Program-made: the position numbers and the translations under genes
Shown here: positions 33,551 through 43,166 of the stretch, one piece after another
How the letters are laid out: every line of letters starts with the position of its first letter
Position numbering within the stretch: position 1 is the stretch's first letter
Notes under the pieces: generated by a model
The model's database searches: none
The model's input: only the letters and a program-made list of their open reading frames with translations
Told to the model about the DNA's origin: nothing
Assembly: GCA_031426915.1 (NCBI GenBank)
Contig: JASJPB010000011.1
Coordinates: 1 to 64,000, forward strand
Direction: 5' to 3'
From: Sulfurimicrobium sp031426915
GTDB lineage: Bacteria; Pseudomonadota; Gammaproteobacteria; Burkholderiales; Sulfuricellaceae
Length of the DNA stretch: 64,000 nt

Positions 33551-36500
33551 CTAACCGGTCAGGGAATCCAGCAGCTTGCGAGATTCCCGCAGGTCGGGCG
33601 TGTCGAAACCCTCGGTAAACCAATGGTAGACCCCCTTGAGCAAGCGCCGCGCATCGTCGCCTTTCCCCTGCCCCTGCCACAGCCGGGCCAAGCTCATCGC
33701 TGCGCGTAACTCCAGGGATTTCGCCTCTTGCTGGCGGCTGATGGCGAGCGCGTCGTGGAAATGCGCTTCGGCCTGGGCCGCATTGGTTTCGCGCAGACCC
33801 AGCAATGCCTCGCCCGAGAGGCGGTGCAGCTCGGCATTGAAACGATGCTCCCCTTTGCCTGGGACATCGGCAAGCGCTTGCGCAATCGTGTCGAGCGCCT
33901 TTTCGTGCTGTTTTATGTGCACCTGGGCGGCGGCCAATGCGTAAAGGAATAACCCCGACATCCCGGGCACCGCAGCCTTCATGCCGGCAATGCTCGACTC
34001 GATTTCAGCGATACCCTCCGTCCGTCCCTGCATGGCCAGCGCCCAGCCATGGGCCATTTCGCCCACGATCGACCAAAGGAAAAACCCATGTTGGCGCGAG
34101 ATGGCGATCGTCTCGGCGGCCAGGGGCAAGGTTTCCGCGGGTTTGTTCGACCAGCAGGAAGTCATGACCGTGAAGGCGAGTGCCTGCGCCAGCGCGTGAG
34201 GCTGAGTCAGGGCGCGCGCCCGCTCGATCATCCGTTCGCAAACCTGTTGCGATTGATCCGGGAAGCCAAGGAAACCATGCGCAATGGCCGAATAAGCCAT
34301 GCCGAATGCACCCAGGTCAAGACCGAATTGTTCCCAACTCACCTGACAATAGTCCGGTGTGTATTGCGATACAACCCGCACAGCACGTTCGTGGGAGGAT
34401 TTGAACTCGCCCCTCCATGAGAAAGCCGCCGCCGCCATGGCGTGGGCGGCTATTTGTTTCAGGGGATCGTCATGCGCCATCCGCAACAACTGCTGCGCGG
34501 CTTGCGACGCGCCCCGGTAACCGATTTTCGCGATGGTGTTGAATTCCAGTGCCCATTTTGCCAGGAACAATTCAGGGCAATCGCCCACCAGGCCGCTCAA
34601 GGCCGAGATGCGGGCATTGGCTTGCGTGGCCTCCTCCGAGCCTTGGCCTTTTGCGGCATACAAGACGGTGCAAAGGCTGAGCAGCATTTTGAATTCCGTC
34701 TGGTTTCGGTCCTGATCCGCAGGCAAGGTCATCAAGAGTTCCAGGCCGGAATTGAAATGCCCTACCGCCTCTACATTGGCTGAACTCAGCGCGGCTCTTT
34801 GCCCGGCCTTGATCCAGTAATCGATGGACTGCCGGGTTTCGCCGCCGCAGGCCAAGTGCCGCGCCAGAAATTCCGGCCGGGTTGTGACGATGGCGGGGAA
34901 ATCGCTTTGCAGCGCATGTGCGATATGTTGATGCGCAGCCTGCCGGTCGGACTTGCTCTGAGTTTGATAAGCCGCTTCCTGAATTAAGGCATGTTTGAAT
35001 TGATGAGCTGTTTTGTCCACCTTCAATATCAGCCCGGCATCATGCAATGCGTCCAGGTTGCGCGCCAGCGCGGCCGGGTCACAGGTGGACATCTTGTGTA
35101 ACAAATTCAGATCGAACTCGCGCCCAAGGGTGGCGGCCAGTTGCGCGGTGTGCTTCGCCTCGCCCATGCGATCAAGTCGCGCCGCCAATAGATCGTGCAG
35201 CGTGGCGGGTATGCTTGCTAGATTGTCCTGAGTTGCGGATTTCGCCATCTCCTCGGCATACAGCGGGATGCCGTCGGCGCGTTCGACGATGCGGCGCAGG
35301 GTCGCGGCCGGAATCTCCGCGCTGATCGAAGCGACCATTTCCGCCACCTCGTCCCCGGCCAGAGGCAAAAGTGGCAGCGTAAATACGGGTGCATCTTTCC
35401 AGGGCGGAGCAAATTCGGGCCGGGCCGTGAGAACCGAGAGAATCGGTCCTCTTTCTTTCTGCTCGACGATCCGGGTCAGCAATTCCAGCGTGGAAGGATC
35501 GATCCAGTGCAAATCCTCCACGATAAGCAACACTGGCTGCTGTGCCGCCAGTGCCTGCAACAGAACCAACAGGGCGGCGACAGTCTGTTCCTTGCACTGT
35601 TGCGGCGACAAACCGGGCGCTGGGTAAGATCCGCCGGGAGGCAGGGAAAATAGGTGGGCGAGTAGAGGGACGGCCTCCTGTGCCGATGCCGGGTAATATG
35701 ACTCGAGATGGCTTGCCAGCTTGCCAAACTTTACTTCGGGCGTGTCGTCCCGCGCGAAACCCCAAAAGGCTTCGAGCATCGCGATCAGTGGATAAAAAGG
35801 CGACTGGCAGTGCTCTGGAAAACAGCGCAATTCCCGCACCACGCAAGCTTGTTCGCGCAACGCCCGCTTGAGGGTGTCCACCAGGCGCGACTTTCCGATC
35901 CCGGCCTCGCCGCGCAGCAGCACGGTGCGCGGCATGCCGTGGCGGGCGTCCTGCCACAGGGCGAGGAGAGCCGAAATCTCGTTCTTGCGTCCGACCAGCG
36001 GCGTTAGCGTGGACGCGGCTTCGAGACGTGATGTGGCTCCGCTTTCGCGCTCGACATGGAATACTTCCAGCGGGCGCGCGCCGCCCGGCGGTTGCCGCAG
36101 TCCCAGGCTGGTGCTTTCGAAATAGCCCGCCACCAGGCGTTGTGTCGCTGCGCTGATCGCCACTTCACCGAAATCGGCCAACTGGCGCAAGTGAATGGCG
36201 AGCGCCGAGGTGGCGCCAACGGCATCCGGCATCCGCGGATCGCTGCTGATCACCACGCCGGTGTGGACGCCGACGCGCGGCCCGAGGCCGTCGAAGGCCG
36301 CGCGCGTTAGTGCCAGCGCGGCCCGCACCGCCAGCCGGGCGGCGTTTTCACTGGCCTGCGGGTAGCCGAAATAGGCTAGCAAGCCCCCTCCGTGGCTTTG
36401 CACGAGATGGCCCGCATGGCCGCGAATGATCTCTCTGCAGCGAGCCTGCGGTGCGTGCAGCAGGGCCAGGGCCTCGTCCGGATCTTCCGCGTCGGCAGGT

Positions 36501-37495
36501 GCCAGCTCGCAGTAAAGCACCGTGATTTGCCGCCGCTCAGTGGCTGGCGGCGATGGATCGGCCCGCGGGGCTGCGCCCTCCACGGAACGCGACGCCCATG
36601 GCTGTTCGTCCCGGCGAATGCGCGCTGCCAGCGCGCAGGTCTCTTCCGATGGCAATATACCCAGTTCTTTTTTTAGTGTACGGCAGCATGTCTCGTATTG
36701 GGCAAGTGCGGCGGCGCGCTGACCATTGAGCGCAAACAGCCTCATCACCCGCCGCAGGCTCTCCTCGTTCCATGGCTCCAGCTCCAGAAAACGCAGCGCG
36801 AACGGCAAGGACCTGGCATAAGCGCCCGTCATCTCATGACAATCCGAGAGCAGGGCCAGGCGGCTGAGGGCGCGCAGATGCAGCGCTTCGCGCTGGACCT
36901 GTAGCCACTCCTCGAAATCAGGACACTCGGGCAGCGAGAACCCCGCCATAAACTCGCCCCGATAGTGTGCGGCGAGGATTTCCATTTGCGCGATGCAGGG
37001 GTCACAGTAAGTTGGGCAGGGCGTTTCCGGGCAAGCGGGGGCGGCAGCAGCGAAATCCGCCACATCAATCTCCAGGCCGCCCGTGGGGTCGAACCGTACG
37101 AAAACACGGTCGACCTGCAACAAGGGGGTCGCCGGGTTTGCCGCGTCGAGAGTCTGGCGCAGGTCATGCAAAACCTGGCGCAGATTGGTCAAGGCCGCCT
37201 CGCGGGCAAGGTCTGGCCAGAATATGGCCGCCAGTGATGCCCGCGAGTGTGCCCGGCCGGGTTCTACAGCCAAGTATGCGAGAAGCGCCCGCCCTTTTTC
37301 GTAAGCCAGCTCACAGGGCCGCGTGTTGTGGTCAAGTGCGAAGCCACCAAGGAGACTGAGAGAGAAGATGGGGGAGAGATTATTTGCCAGCAAGATGGAT
37401 CCATCCGTCGTGACAGATTTCCCAGAATTTATGCCGCATCCAAGACTTCGCGCGCAGCGAAACAGCCTTGCCTTGATTCCGCATGACTTTCCCAT
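33551..37495 (-). CDS. BTAD/SARP-type regulator with degenerate cyclase, AAA ATPase and TPR domains
   Basis: This 1314-residue regulator has, in order, a winged-helix DNA-binding domain (about residues 40-130, LSLLGGFAL), a bacterial transcriptional activation domain (about 140-290, ending FALNGQRAAALAQYE), and a class-III cyclase-like domain (about 325-470). An AAA ATPase follows with Walker A GEAGIGKS and Walker B LLIVEDLHWID (about 485-750), then TPR-like helices to the end. Both cyclase metal-binding Asp positions are changed (VLYCEL instead of VLFAD, and HGGGLL instead of GDG), so the cyclase is probably inactive and serves as a sensor. The start is uncertain because no ribosome site precedes 37495. 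Its repeats-bearing targets lie just downstream. Confidence 0.85.
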   Translation of the reverse strand: MGKSCGIKARLFRCARSLGCGINSGKSVTTDGSILLANNLSPIFSLSLLGGFALDHNTRPCELAYEKGRALLAYLAVEPGRAHSRASLAAIFWPDLAREAALTNLRQVLHDLRQTLDAANPATPLLQVDRVFVRFDPTGGLEIDVADFAAAAPACPETPCPTYCDPCIAQMEILAAHYRGEFMAGFSLPECPDFEEWLQVQREALHLRALSRLALLSDCHEMTGAYARSLPFALRFLELEPWNEESLRRVMRLFALNGQRAAALAQYETCCRTLKKELGILPSEETCALAARIRRDEQPWASRSVEGAAPRADPSPPATERRQITVLYCELAPADAEDPDEALALLHAPQARCREIIRGHAGHLVQSHGGGLLAYFGYPQASENAARLAVRAALALTRAAFDGLGPRVGVHTGVVISSDPRMPDAVGATSALAIHLRQLADFGEVAISAATQRLVAGYFESTSLGLRQPPGGARPLEVFHVERESGATSRLEAASTLTPLVGRKNEISALLALWQDARHGMPRTVLLRGEAGIGKSRLVDTLKRALREQACVVRELRCFPEHCQSPFYPLIAMLEAFWGFARDDTPEVKFGKLASHLESYYPASAQEAVPLLAHLFSLPPGGSYPAPGLSPQQCKEQTVAALLVLLQALAAQQPVLLIVEDLHWIDPSTLELLTRIVEQKERGPILSVLTARPEFAPPWKDAPVFTLPLLPLAGDEVAEMVASISAEIPAATLRRIVERADGIPLYAEEMAKSATQDNLASIPATLHDLLAARLDRMGEAKHTAQLAATLGREFDLNLLHKMSTCDPAALARNLDALHDAGLILKVDKTAHQFKHALIQEAAYQTQSKSDRQAAHQHIAHALQSDFPAIVTTRPEFLARHLACGGETRQSIDYWIKAGQRAALSSANVEAVGHFNSGLELLMTLPADQDRNQTEFKMLLSLCTVLYAAKGQGSEEATQANARISALSGLVGDCPELFLAKWALEFNTIAKIGYRGASQAAQQLLRMAHDDPLKQIAAHAMAAAAFSWRGEFKSSHERAVRVVSQYTPDYCQVSWEQFGLDLGAFGMAYSAIAHGFLGFPDQSQQVCERMIERARALTQPHALAQALAFTVMTSCWSNKPAETLPLAAETIAISRQHGFFLWSIVGEMAHGWALAMQGRTEGIAEIESSIAGMKAAVPGMSGLFLYALAAAQVHIKQHEKALDTIAQALADVPGKGEHRFNAELHRLSGEALLGLRETNAAQAEAHFHDALAISRQQEAKSLELRAAMSLARLWQGQGKGDDARRLLKGVYHWFTEGFDTPDLRESRKLLDSLTG

Positions 37496-37530
37496 GGCGG
37501 AAGGCTCGCTGCGCGAGTTTCATTTTTTTA

Positions 37531-38370
37531 TTATGGGTAGGAGTAGGCGGGGGGTGACGAACGTTTGCTGGGGAGCGGCGCCGGGTTGTCCGTGGCGACC
37601 GGTTGATCGGCGGCGGATGGCTTGCCCACGGAGGCCGGTTTGAATGTCATTGCCAGCAGCGAGTTAGCCTGAATCCGGGCAGCATCGGTTTCGCCGTTGA
37701 GGTTGGTTATGCTGAGCTTGCCATAACCCCGACCCAACTCGTTGGAAAAGTCGTAAATGGCGCCGATTACCGTCAGGTTGCCGTTCTTTACTTCATGCCC
37801 GAACTTTTTCAGCGCCGCGCCCACCTGGTTGTTCACGTTCATGAGCACCCCTTCCATGCTGGCGATTCCCTTGGGAATCCTGATGGTGTTGAGCTCGCGC
37901 TTGATGGGTTTGGATTCCTTGGCATAATTGCCGGAAGCGGCCTTGATCGCGCCGCAGGCGGAGTGTCCGACAATGATCAGCAAGGGGGTGTGCAGATGAT
38001 GCACGCCATATTCCACCGAGCCTTCAGCGGTGGATATCTGGTTGCCGATATTGCGTACCATGAACAGGTCACCGTCGGGTGTCTTGTCCAGCGCATGGGT
38101 ATGCACCCGCGAGTCGGAGCAGGTTACCACCGTGGCGCGCGGTGACTGGCCTGCGGCCAGCGGCCTGAAATAAGCCTCGTTGCGGGATTTGACGAATTCG
38201 TCGTTGTCCTGCAGCAGGTTGGCAACGATGCCTTTGAGTTGCTCGGACTCGGAAACCGGGGCGATGAGAGGGGGGGCGGTGTGAGCAATGCGGGCAGCGG
38301 TGGCTGGGAGGCTAAAGGCGGCAAGCGCAATCAAGAGATATTGCTTCCATTGGGTACGGAAATTTCTCAC
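37531..38370 (-). CDS. Exported beta-class carbonic anhydrase
   Basis: This protein of about 279 residues interconverts CO2 and bicarbonate at a zinc site. The beta-class signature is present: CSDSRV (Cys ligand and catalytic Asp-Arg pair) and GHSACGAI (His and Cys ligands), separated by MVRNIGN. A GTG at 38370 was chosen because GGGA precedes it and it gives a signal peptide (LLIALAAFSLPATA); an ATG at 38448 would add 26 residues. The C-terminus is Pro/Ser-rich. A periplasmic location is inferred. Confidence 0.85.
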   Translation of the reverse strand: MRNFRTQWKQYLLIALAAFSLPATAARIAHTAPPLIAPVSESEQLKGIVANLLQDNDEFVKSRNEAYFRPLAAGQSPRATVVTCSDSRVHTHALDKTPDGDLFMVRNIGNQISTAEGSVEYGVHHLHTPLLIIVGHSACGAIKAASGNYAKESKPIKRELNTIRIPKGIASMEGVLMNVNNQVGAALKKFGHEVKNGNLTVIGAIYDFSNELGRGYGKLSITNLNGETDAARIQANSLLAMTFKPASVGKPSAADQPVATDNPAPLPSKRSSPPAYSYP

Positions 38371-38514
38371 TGGGAATCCCTTTTCATTGGTGTTCGGACC
38401 TGCGGCTGATTTTACGTGATCCAACTTCCTGAGCAAGCCTATTTCCATCTATTAATCCGGGAATTCTGCACGGCATCAAGGCTTGAATTCATCTACATTC
38501 CCAGGTATCAGAAT

Positions 38515-38844
38515 TTACTCACCACCAGCCGTTTCCGCCTGCGACGTGCCGCCCAGATAGCCGCTGAAGGTCAGCTTGTGCGCATCGGCGCCGGGAACCG
38601 AACTAGCTATCGAGTCTTCCATTGCCCAGACCGAGTTGACCCGGAAGGTGTTGCCGGGGGTTTGCACCTTGATGATGCCAGGGATGTTGGTGCCATCGCC
38701 ACCGGAAACACAGGGGAACAATACCTGCGGTCCGCCGCAATCCGCGGAGATGACGTTGCCGGATCGAGCTAGGGAGGTGGTGTTGAACCAGCCATTCTTG
38801 CCGCCCGGCACCAGGCCAAGCCCCTGCATGGCTTTGCAAGGCAT
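38515..38844 (-). CDS. Hypothetical protein, possibly a remnant
   Basis: This 109-residue frame has plausible secreted-protein composition (NVISADCGGPQVLFPCV, two Cys; SVWAMEDSIASSVPG) but no signal peptide and no family recognised. It may be the 3' part of a degraded gene. The surrounding sequence (38371-38514 and 38845-38954) shows no other gene. Confidence 0.35.
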   Translation of the reverse strand: MPCKAMQGLGLVPGGKNGWFNTTSLARSGNVISADCGGPQVLFPCVSGGDGTNIPGIIKVQTPGNTFRVNSVWAMEDSIASSVPGADAHKLTFSGYLGGTSQAETAGGE

Positions 38845-38954
38845 CTATCCCGGCCGGACTCCCTTGTCCATCTGCAGCCGGCTTATCCCGATCTACTAAA
38901 TGACATGGGCAAGATTGCTTCAACCCGCCGCCCGACACATTCCCCGGGCATCGC

Positions 38955-41504
38955 TCACGAACGCGGCTTGGCCCTTGCGGTCGGCACGGCGTTCCATGGA
39001 TCGTCGGGCCAGGGGTGTTTGGGGTAGCGGCCCTTGAGCTCCTTCCTGACCTCGGGGTAGGTGTTGTCCCAGAAGCTCTTTAGGTCTCGGGTGACCTGGA
39101 TCGGGCGCTGGCCTGGCGACAGCAGGTGCAGCGTTACTGCTACCTTGCCGTCGGCGACGGCGGGGGTCCGCGCGAGGCCGAACAGTTCCTGGAGTTTCAC
39201 CGCCAGCACCGGCGGCGCGCCGTCGGGGAAATACTCGATCTGCTTGCGCGAGCCGCTCGGCACAGCGAGGTGCGTGGGGGCGAGGCGTTCGAGCTGTTGC
39301 AGTTGCTCCCGGTCGAGGCACGCCTTGAGGATCGCGGGGAGGTCGAGGCGGGCAAGGTGGTCGCGCCGCGTGACGCCGTCGAGATAGGGGGCGAGCCAGT
39401 CTTCCAGGGAGTCGAGCAGGGTGGCGTTGGAGAGATCTGGCAAGCCGGCGTCGGGTTGCCACTGCCGCAGCGAAGCGGCGCGCGCCTGGAGTTGTCGCGC
39501 TTCCTCGTTCCAGGGAAGGGATTCGAGGCCGAGGTCGCGCACGCCGTCGACCATCGCCTCCCGCCTGCCCGCCGGCAACGGTCGCTGTCCCAGCACCAGG
39601 GCGCCGAGGCGGCGTTCCTCCCGCGCGAGCACCGCCTCGCTCTGGCGGTCCCAGCGTACCACGGCCTGCCACGCCAGGCTTTCGCCGAAATGACGCTCGA
39701 CATCCTTCGCATCCAGGGGGGCGGCGAGAAAGATGCGCTCCTCGTCGCTCTTTCCGTCGAGAACGGCTGCCACAAGCAAAGGTGGCCCGCCGGCGCACTC
39801 CGGCAGCAGCCGGGCGCCGCGGCCGTTGGCGAGGAGGTAGCGCCCCATCCCTTCTCCGCGGCGCTGGGCGATGCGGTCCGGGTAGGCGAGGGCGAGCAGC
39901 AGGCCCACGTCGGTTTCGGCGATCTCGCCGTCGTGGAGTTCCACCCCGAGCAACTGGCGGTACTGACGGGCAGCGCGCTCGGACGCGGCGCATGCGCCGG
40001 GGTCGGCGCCGTAGCGGCGTGCCCCGGCGTTGCCGTGGCTGCGGTGCGCGCGCAGTGCTTCCAGCCGCAGGGCGAAGTCGCAGCGGCGCTCCCCTTCCAG
40101 GGAACGCAGCACGTCGCGCTCGCCGGCCACCGCTGCCACGTCGCAGGCAAGGGGCGCGAGCCCCATCCGCCGGGCTCGCAACAGCATGTGGGCAAGGCGC
40201 GGATGCAGCGGCAGCGCAGCCATCTCGCGTCCCAGCGGCGTAATGTGCCCCGTGCCCTCGAGGGCTTCGAGTTGCCGCAGCAGTCCCCGTCCCTGGGCAA
40301 GGGCAGCGGCTGGGGGCGGATCGATCCAGGCCAGGGTGGCGGTGTCGGCCACTCCCCACAGGGCCAGTTCGAGCGCGAGGGGAGCGAGATCGGCGTCGAG
40401 GATCTCCGCAGCGTTGTTGGGGACCAGGCCCCGCTGGGTGTCTTCTCCCCACAAGCGGATACAGATCCCCGGCCCGAGTCGCCCGGCCCGGCCGGCCCGC
40501 TGTTCGGCGGAAGCACGCGAGACCCGCTGCGTCTCCAGGCGGGTGAGCCCGCTCGGCGGATCGAAGCGCGGCACCCGCCGCCAGCCGCTGTCGATGACGG
40601 TGGTGACTCCTTCGATGGTGAGCGAGGTTTCGGCGATGGGGGTGGCGAGGATCACCTTGCGTCGCCCCAGCGGATCGGGGACGATGGCCGCCTGCTGGCG
40701 CTCGAAGGGGAGGTCGCTGTAAAGGGGAAAAACCAGGGGCGCGCCTGGCAGGGGCACCCCCTCGGCGAGGAGCGCTTCGACGCGGCGGATCTCGCCGGAA
40801 CCAGGAAGGAAGGCGAGGATATCGCCATTTTCTTCGCCCGCCGCCTTGGCCAACGCACGGGCCATGGACAGGGTCATTTCCCCCGGTTGGGGCGTTGCGC
40901 CGCCGCCATGCCGGTAGCGCAGCTCGACCGGATGGCTGCGCCCCAGGCTGCGCACCACCGGGGCGTCGAGCAGGGCGGAGATGCGCTCGCCGTCGAGCGT
41001 GGCGGACATCACCAGGATCTTCAGGTTCTCGCGCAGGCCGCGCTGTGCGTCGCGGCAGAGGGCCAGGGCGAGGTCGCTGTGGAGGTTGCGCTCATGGAAC
41101 TCGTCGAAGATCACCAAGCCCACCCCGTCCAGCTCCGGGTCCAGTTGCAGGCGGCGGGTAAGGATGCCCTCGGTCACCACTTCGACGCGGGTCCGCCGCG
41201 ACACCCGGTTTTCGAACCGTACCCGGTAGCCGACCAGCCCTCCCGCTTCTTCCCCCAGTTGGGCCGCCATGTAGAGAGCGGCTCCCCGTGCTGCGAGACG
41301 GCGCGGTTCGAGCATCACGATCGACTGCCCGCCAAGCCAGGGCTCGTCGAGCAGGGCCAGCGGCACACGGGTGGTCTTGCCGGCCCCCGGCGGGGCCTCC
41401 AACACCACTGCGGAATGTGCGGCGAGGGTCGCGCGCAATTCCGGCAGGGATGAGTCGATGGGGTAGGGCTTCATCAGGAGTGAGGGGTCCATGCTCAAAC
41501 GCAT
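38955..41504 (-). CDS. hrpB: ATP-dependent helicase HrpB
   Basis: This 849-residue DExH-box helicase has Walker A PPGAGKTT, a DEFH box (FDEFHERN, the usual HrpB variant of DEAH), SAT in VMSATLDG and motif VI QRAGRAGRLG. The helicase-associated domain and the HrpB C-terminal domain follow, and the length matches the family. It probably remodels RNA or RNP, though its physiological role in bacteria is poorly known. In-frame ATGs at 41504 and 41492 are both possible starts. The local GC content is very high. Confidence 0.94.
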   Translation of the reverse strand: MRLSMDPSLLMKPYPIDSSLPELRATLAAHSAVVLEAPPGAGKTTRVPLALLDEPWLGGQSIVMLEPRRLAARGAALYMAAQLGEEAGGLVGYRVRFENRVSRRTRVEVVTEGILTRRLQLDPELDGVGLVIFDEFHERNLHSDLALALCRDAQRGLRENLKILVMSATLDGERISALLDAPVVRSLGRSHPVELRYRHGGGATPQPGEMTLSMARALAKAAGEENGDILAFLPGSGEIRRVEALLAEGVPLPGAPLVFPLYSDLPFERQQAAIVPDPLGRRKVILATPIAETSLTIEGVTTVIDSGWRRVPRFDPPSGLTRLETQRVSRASAEQRAGRAGRLGPGICIRLWGEDTQRGLVPNNAAEILDADLAPLALELALWGVADTATLAWIDPPPAAALAQGRGLLRQLEALEGTGHITPLGREMAALPLHPRLAHMLLRARRMGLAPLACDVAAVAGERDVLRSLEGERRCDFALRLEALRAHRSHGNAGARRYGADPGACAASERAARQYRQLLGVELHDGEIAETDVGLLLALAYPDRIAQRRGEGMGRYLLANGRGARLLPECAGGPPLLVAAVLDGKSDEERIFLAAPLDAKDVERHFGESLAWQAVVRWDRQSEAVLAREERRLGALVLGQRPLPAGRREAMVDGVRDLGLESLPWNEEARQLQARAASLRQWQPDAGLPDLSNATLLDSLEDWLAPYLDGVTRRDHLARLDLPAILKACLDREQLQQLERLAPTHLAVPSGSRKQIEYFPDGAPPVLAVKLQELFGLARTPAVADGKVAVTLHLLSPGQRPIQVTRDLKSFWDNTYPEVRKELKGRYPKHPWPDDPWNAVPTARAKPRS

Positions 41505-41551
41505 GAGCAGGAGGACGGGCGTTGGAGCGGCGGGTCAGGCCGCCGCCGCGT

Positions 41552-43117
41552 TCATTCCCACTCGATGGTGGCAGGCGGCTTGCCGCAAATATCGTACACC
41601 ACGCGGTTGATGCCGCGCACTTCGTTGATGATGCGGTTGGAAACCTTGCCCAGCAGGGTGTAGGGCAGTTCAGCCCAGTGCGCGGTCATGAAGTCCTGGG
41701 TCTGCACCGCGCGTAGCGCGACCACGTAATCGTAGGTGCGGCCGTCGCCCATCACGCCCACCGACTTCACCGGCAGGAATACGGCAAAGGCTTGCGAAGT
41801 TTTCTCGTACCAGCCGGAAGCGCGCAGTTCCTCGATGAAGATGGCGTCTGCTTTTCTGAGTAAATCGGCGTATTCGCTCTTGACCTCGCCCAGGATGCGC
41901 ACCCCCAGTCCGGGGCCGGGGAAGGGGTGGCGATACACCATGTCGTGCGGCAGGCCGAGGGCGATGCCCAGTTCGCGCACTTCGTCCTTGAACAGTTCGC
42001 GCAATGGCTCCAGCAGCTTGAGGTGCAGGGACTCCGGCAGGCCGCCGACATTGTGGTGGGACTTGATGGCGTGGGCTTTTTTTGTTTTCGCGCCGGCGGA
42101 TTCGATCACGTCCGGGTAGATGGTGCCTTGTGCCAGCCATTTGGCGTTGGGCAGTTTGGCCGATTCGCGCTGGAATACCTCGACGAATTCGCGCCCGATG
42201 ATTTTGCGTTTTTGCTCGGGATCGGTGACGCCGGTGAGGTGCTTCATGAATTCGCCGCTGGCGTCGACATGGATTACCTTGACGCCAAGATTGTCGGCAA
42301 AGGTTTTCATCACCTGTTCGGCCTCGTTGAGGCGCAGCAGGCCGTTGTCGACGAAGACGCAGGTCAGTTGCGTGCCGATGGCGCGGTGCAGCAGCGCCGC
42401 CACTACCGATGAATCGACGCCGCCGGAAAGACCGAGGATAACTTCATCCGAACCGACTTCGGAGCGGATGCGTCCGATGGCTTCCTCGACGTAATCCGGC
42501 ATGTTCCAGTCGTAGCCGCAGCCGCAGATGTCGTGCACGAAGCGCTCGAACAGCGCCTTGCCTTGCAGGGTATGGGTGACTTCGGGGTGGAACTGCACGC
42601 CGTAGAAATGGCGCGCTTCGTCGGCCATGCCGGCAATGGGCGTGGCGGCGTTGGAGCAGATGACCTTGAAACCCGGCGGCAGCGCGGTGACCTTGTCGCC
42701 GTGGCTCATCCACACGTCCAGCAGTCCGTGGCCTTCCTCGTTGGCGCGGTCCTGGATGTCGCGCAGCAGTTGAGAATGGCCTTGGGCGCGCACTTCGGCA
42801 TAGCCGAATTCGCGGTGGGAAGCGTTTTCAACCGTACCGCCCAGTTGCGCCGCCATGGTCTGCATGCCGTAGCAAATCCCCAGCACCGGCACGCCCAGCT
42901 CGAATACCGCATCCGGCGCGCGCGGCGTTTCATCCTCGTACACAGAGGACGGGCCTCCCGAGAGGATGATGCCGTTGGGTTTGAAATCGCGGATGAATTC
43001 GGGGCTGACGTCGTAGGGGTGCAGTTCGCAATAGACGCTGGCTTCGCGCACGCGGCGGGCGATGAGCTGGGTATATTGGGAGCCGAAGTCGAGGATGAGG
43101 ATTTTTTGGTGGGACAT
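41552..43117 (-). CDS. guaA: GMP synthase (glutamine-hydrolysing)
   Basis: This 521-residue enzyme converts XMP to GMP using glutamine and ATP. The N-terminal class-I glutaminase has its nucleophile in GICYGMQ. The ATP-pyrophosphatase domain has the PP-loop LSGGVDSS, and the C-terminal dimerisation domain ends in IEWE. The start at 43117 gives the family N-terminus MSHQKILILDFGSQYTQL. It lies downstream of guaB in the same direction, with a four-helix-bundle gene between. Confidence 0.97.
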   Translation of the reverse strand: MSHQKILILDFGSQYTQLIARRVREASVYCELHPYDVSPEFIRDFKPNGIILSGGPSSVYEDETPRAPDAVFELGVPVLGICYGMQTMAAQLGGTVENASHREFGYAEVRAQGHSQLLRDIQDRANEEGHGLLDVWMSHGDKVTALPPGFKVICSNAATPIAGMADEARHFYGVQFHPEVTHTLQGKALFERFVHDICGCGYDWNMPDYVEEAIGRIRSEVGSDEVILGLSGGVDSSVVAALLHRAIGTQLTCVFVDNGLLRLNEAEQVMKTFADNLGVKVIHVDASGEFMKHLTGVTDPEQKRKIIGREFVEVFQRESAKLPNAKWLAQGTIYPDVIESAGAKTKKAHAIKSHHNVGGLPESLHLKLLEPLRELFKDEVRELGIALGLPHDMVYRHPFPGPGLGVRILGEVKSEYADLLRKADAIFIEELRASGWYEKTSQAFAVFLPVKSVGVMGDGRTYDYVVALRAVQTQDFMTAHWAELPYTLLGKVSNRIINEVRGINRVVYDICGKPPATIEWE

Positions 43118-43129
43118 GGTAATTGGCCT

Positions 43130-43146
43130 GTAGCGGGTTGCGGGTT
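43130..43146. repeat. Left imperfect inverted repeat flanking the four-helix-bundle gene
   Basis: GTAGCGGGTTGCGGGTT here is the inverse of 43534-43550 at 15 of 17 positions. The pair brackets the gene inserted between guaA and guaB. Confidence 0.6.
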
Positions 43147-43166
43147 GCTTGTAGCTGTATGGTGGA

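Noticed and set aside
39126..41453. Long open frame of 775 codons on the plus strand opposite hrpB
   Set aside because: It lies antisense to a clearly recognised helicase in very GC-rich DNA, where stop codons are rare by chance; it shows no domain.
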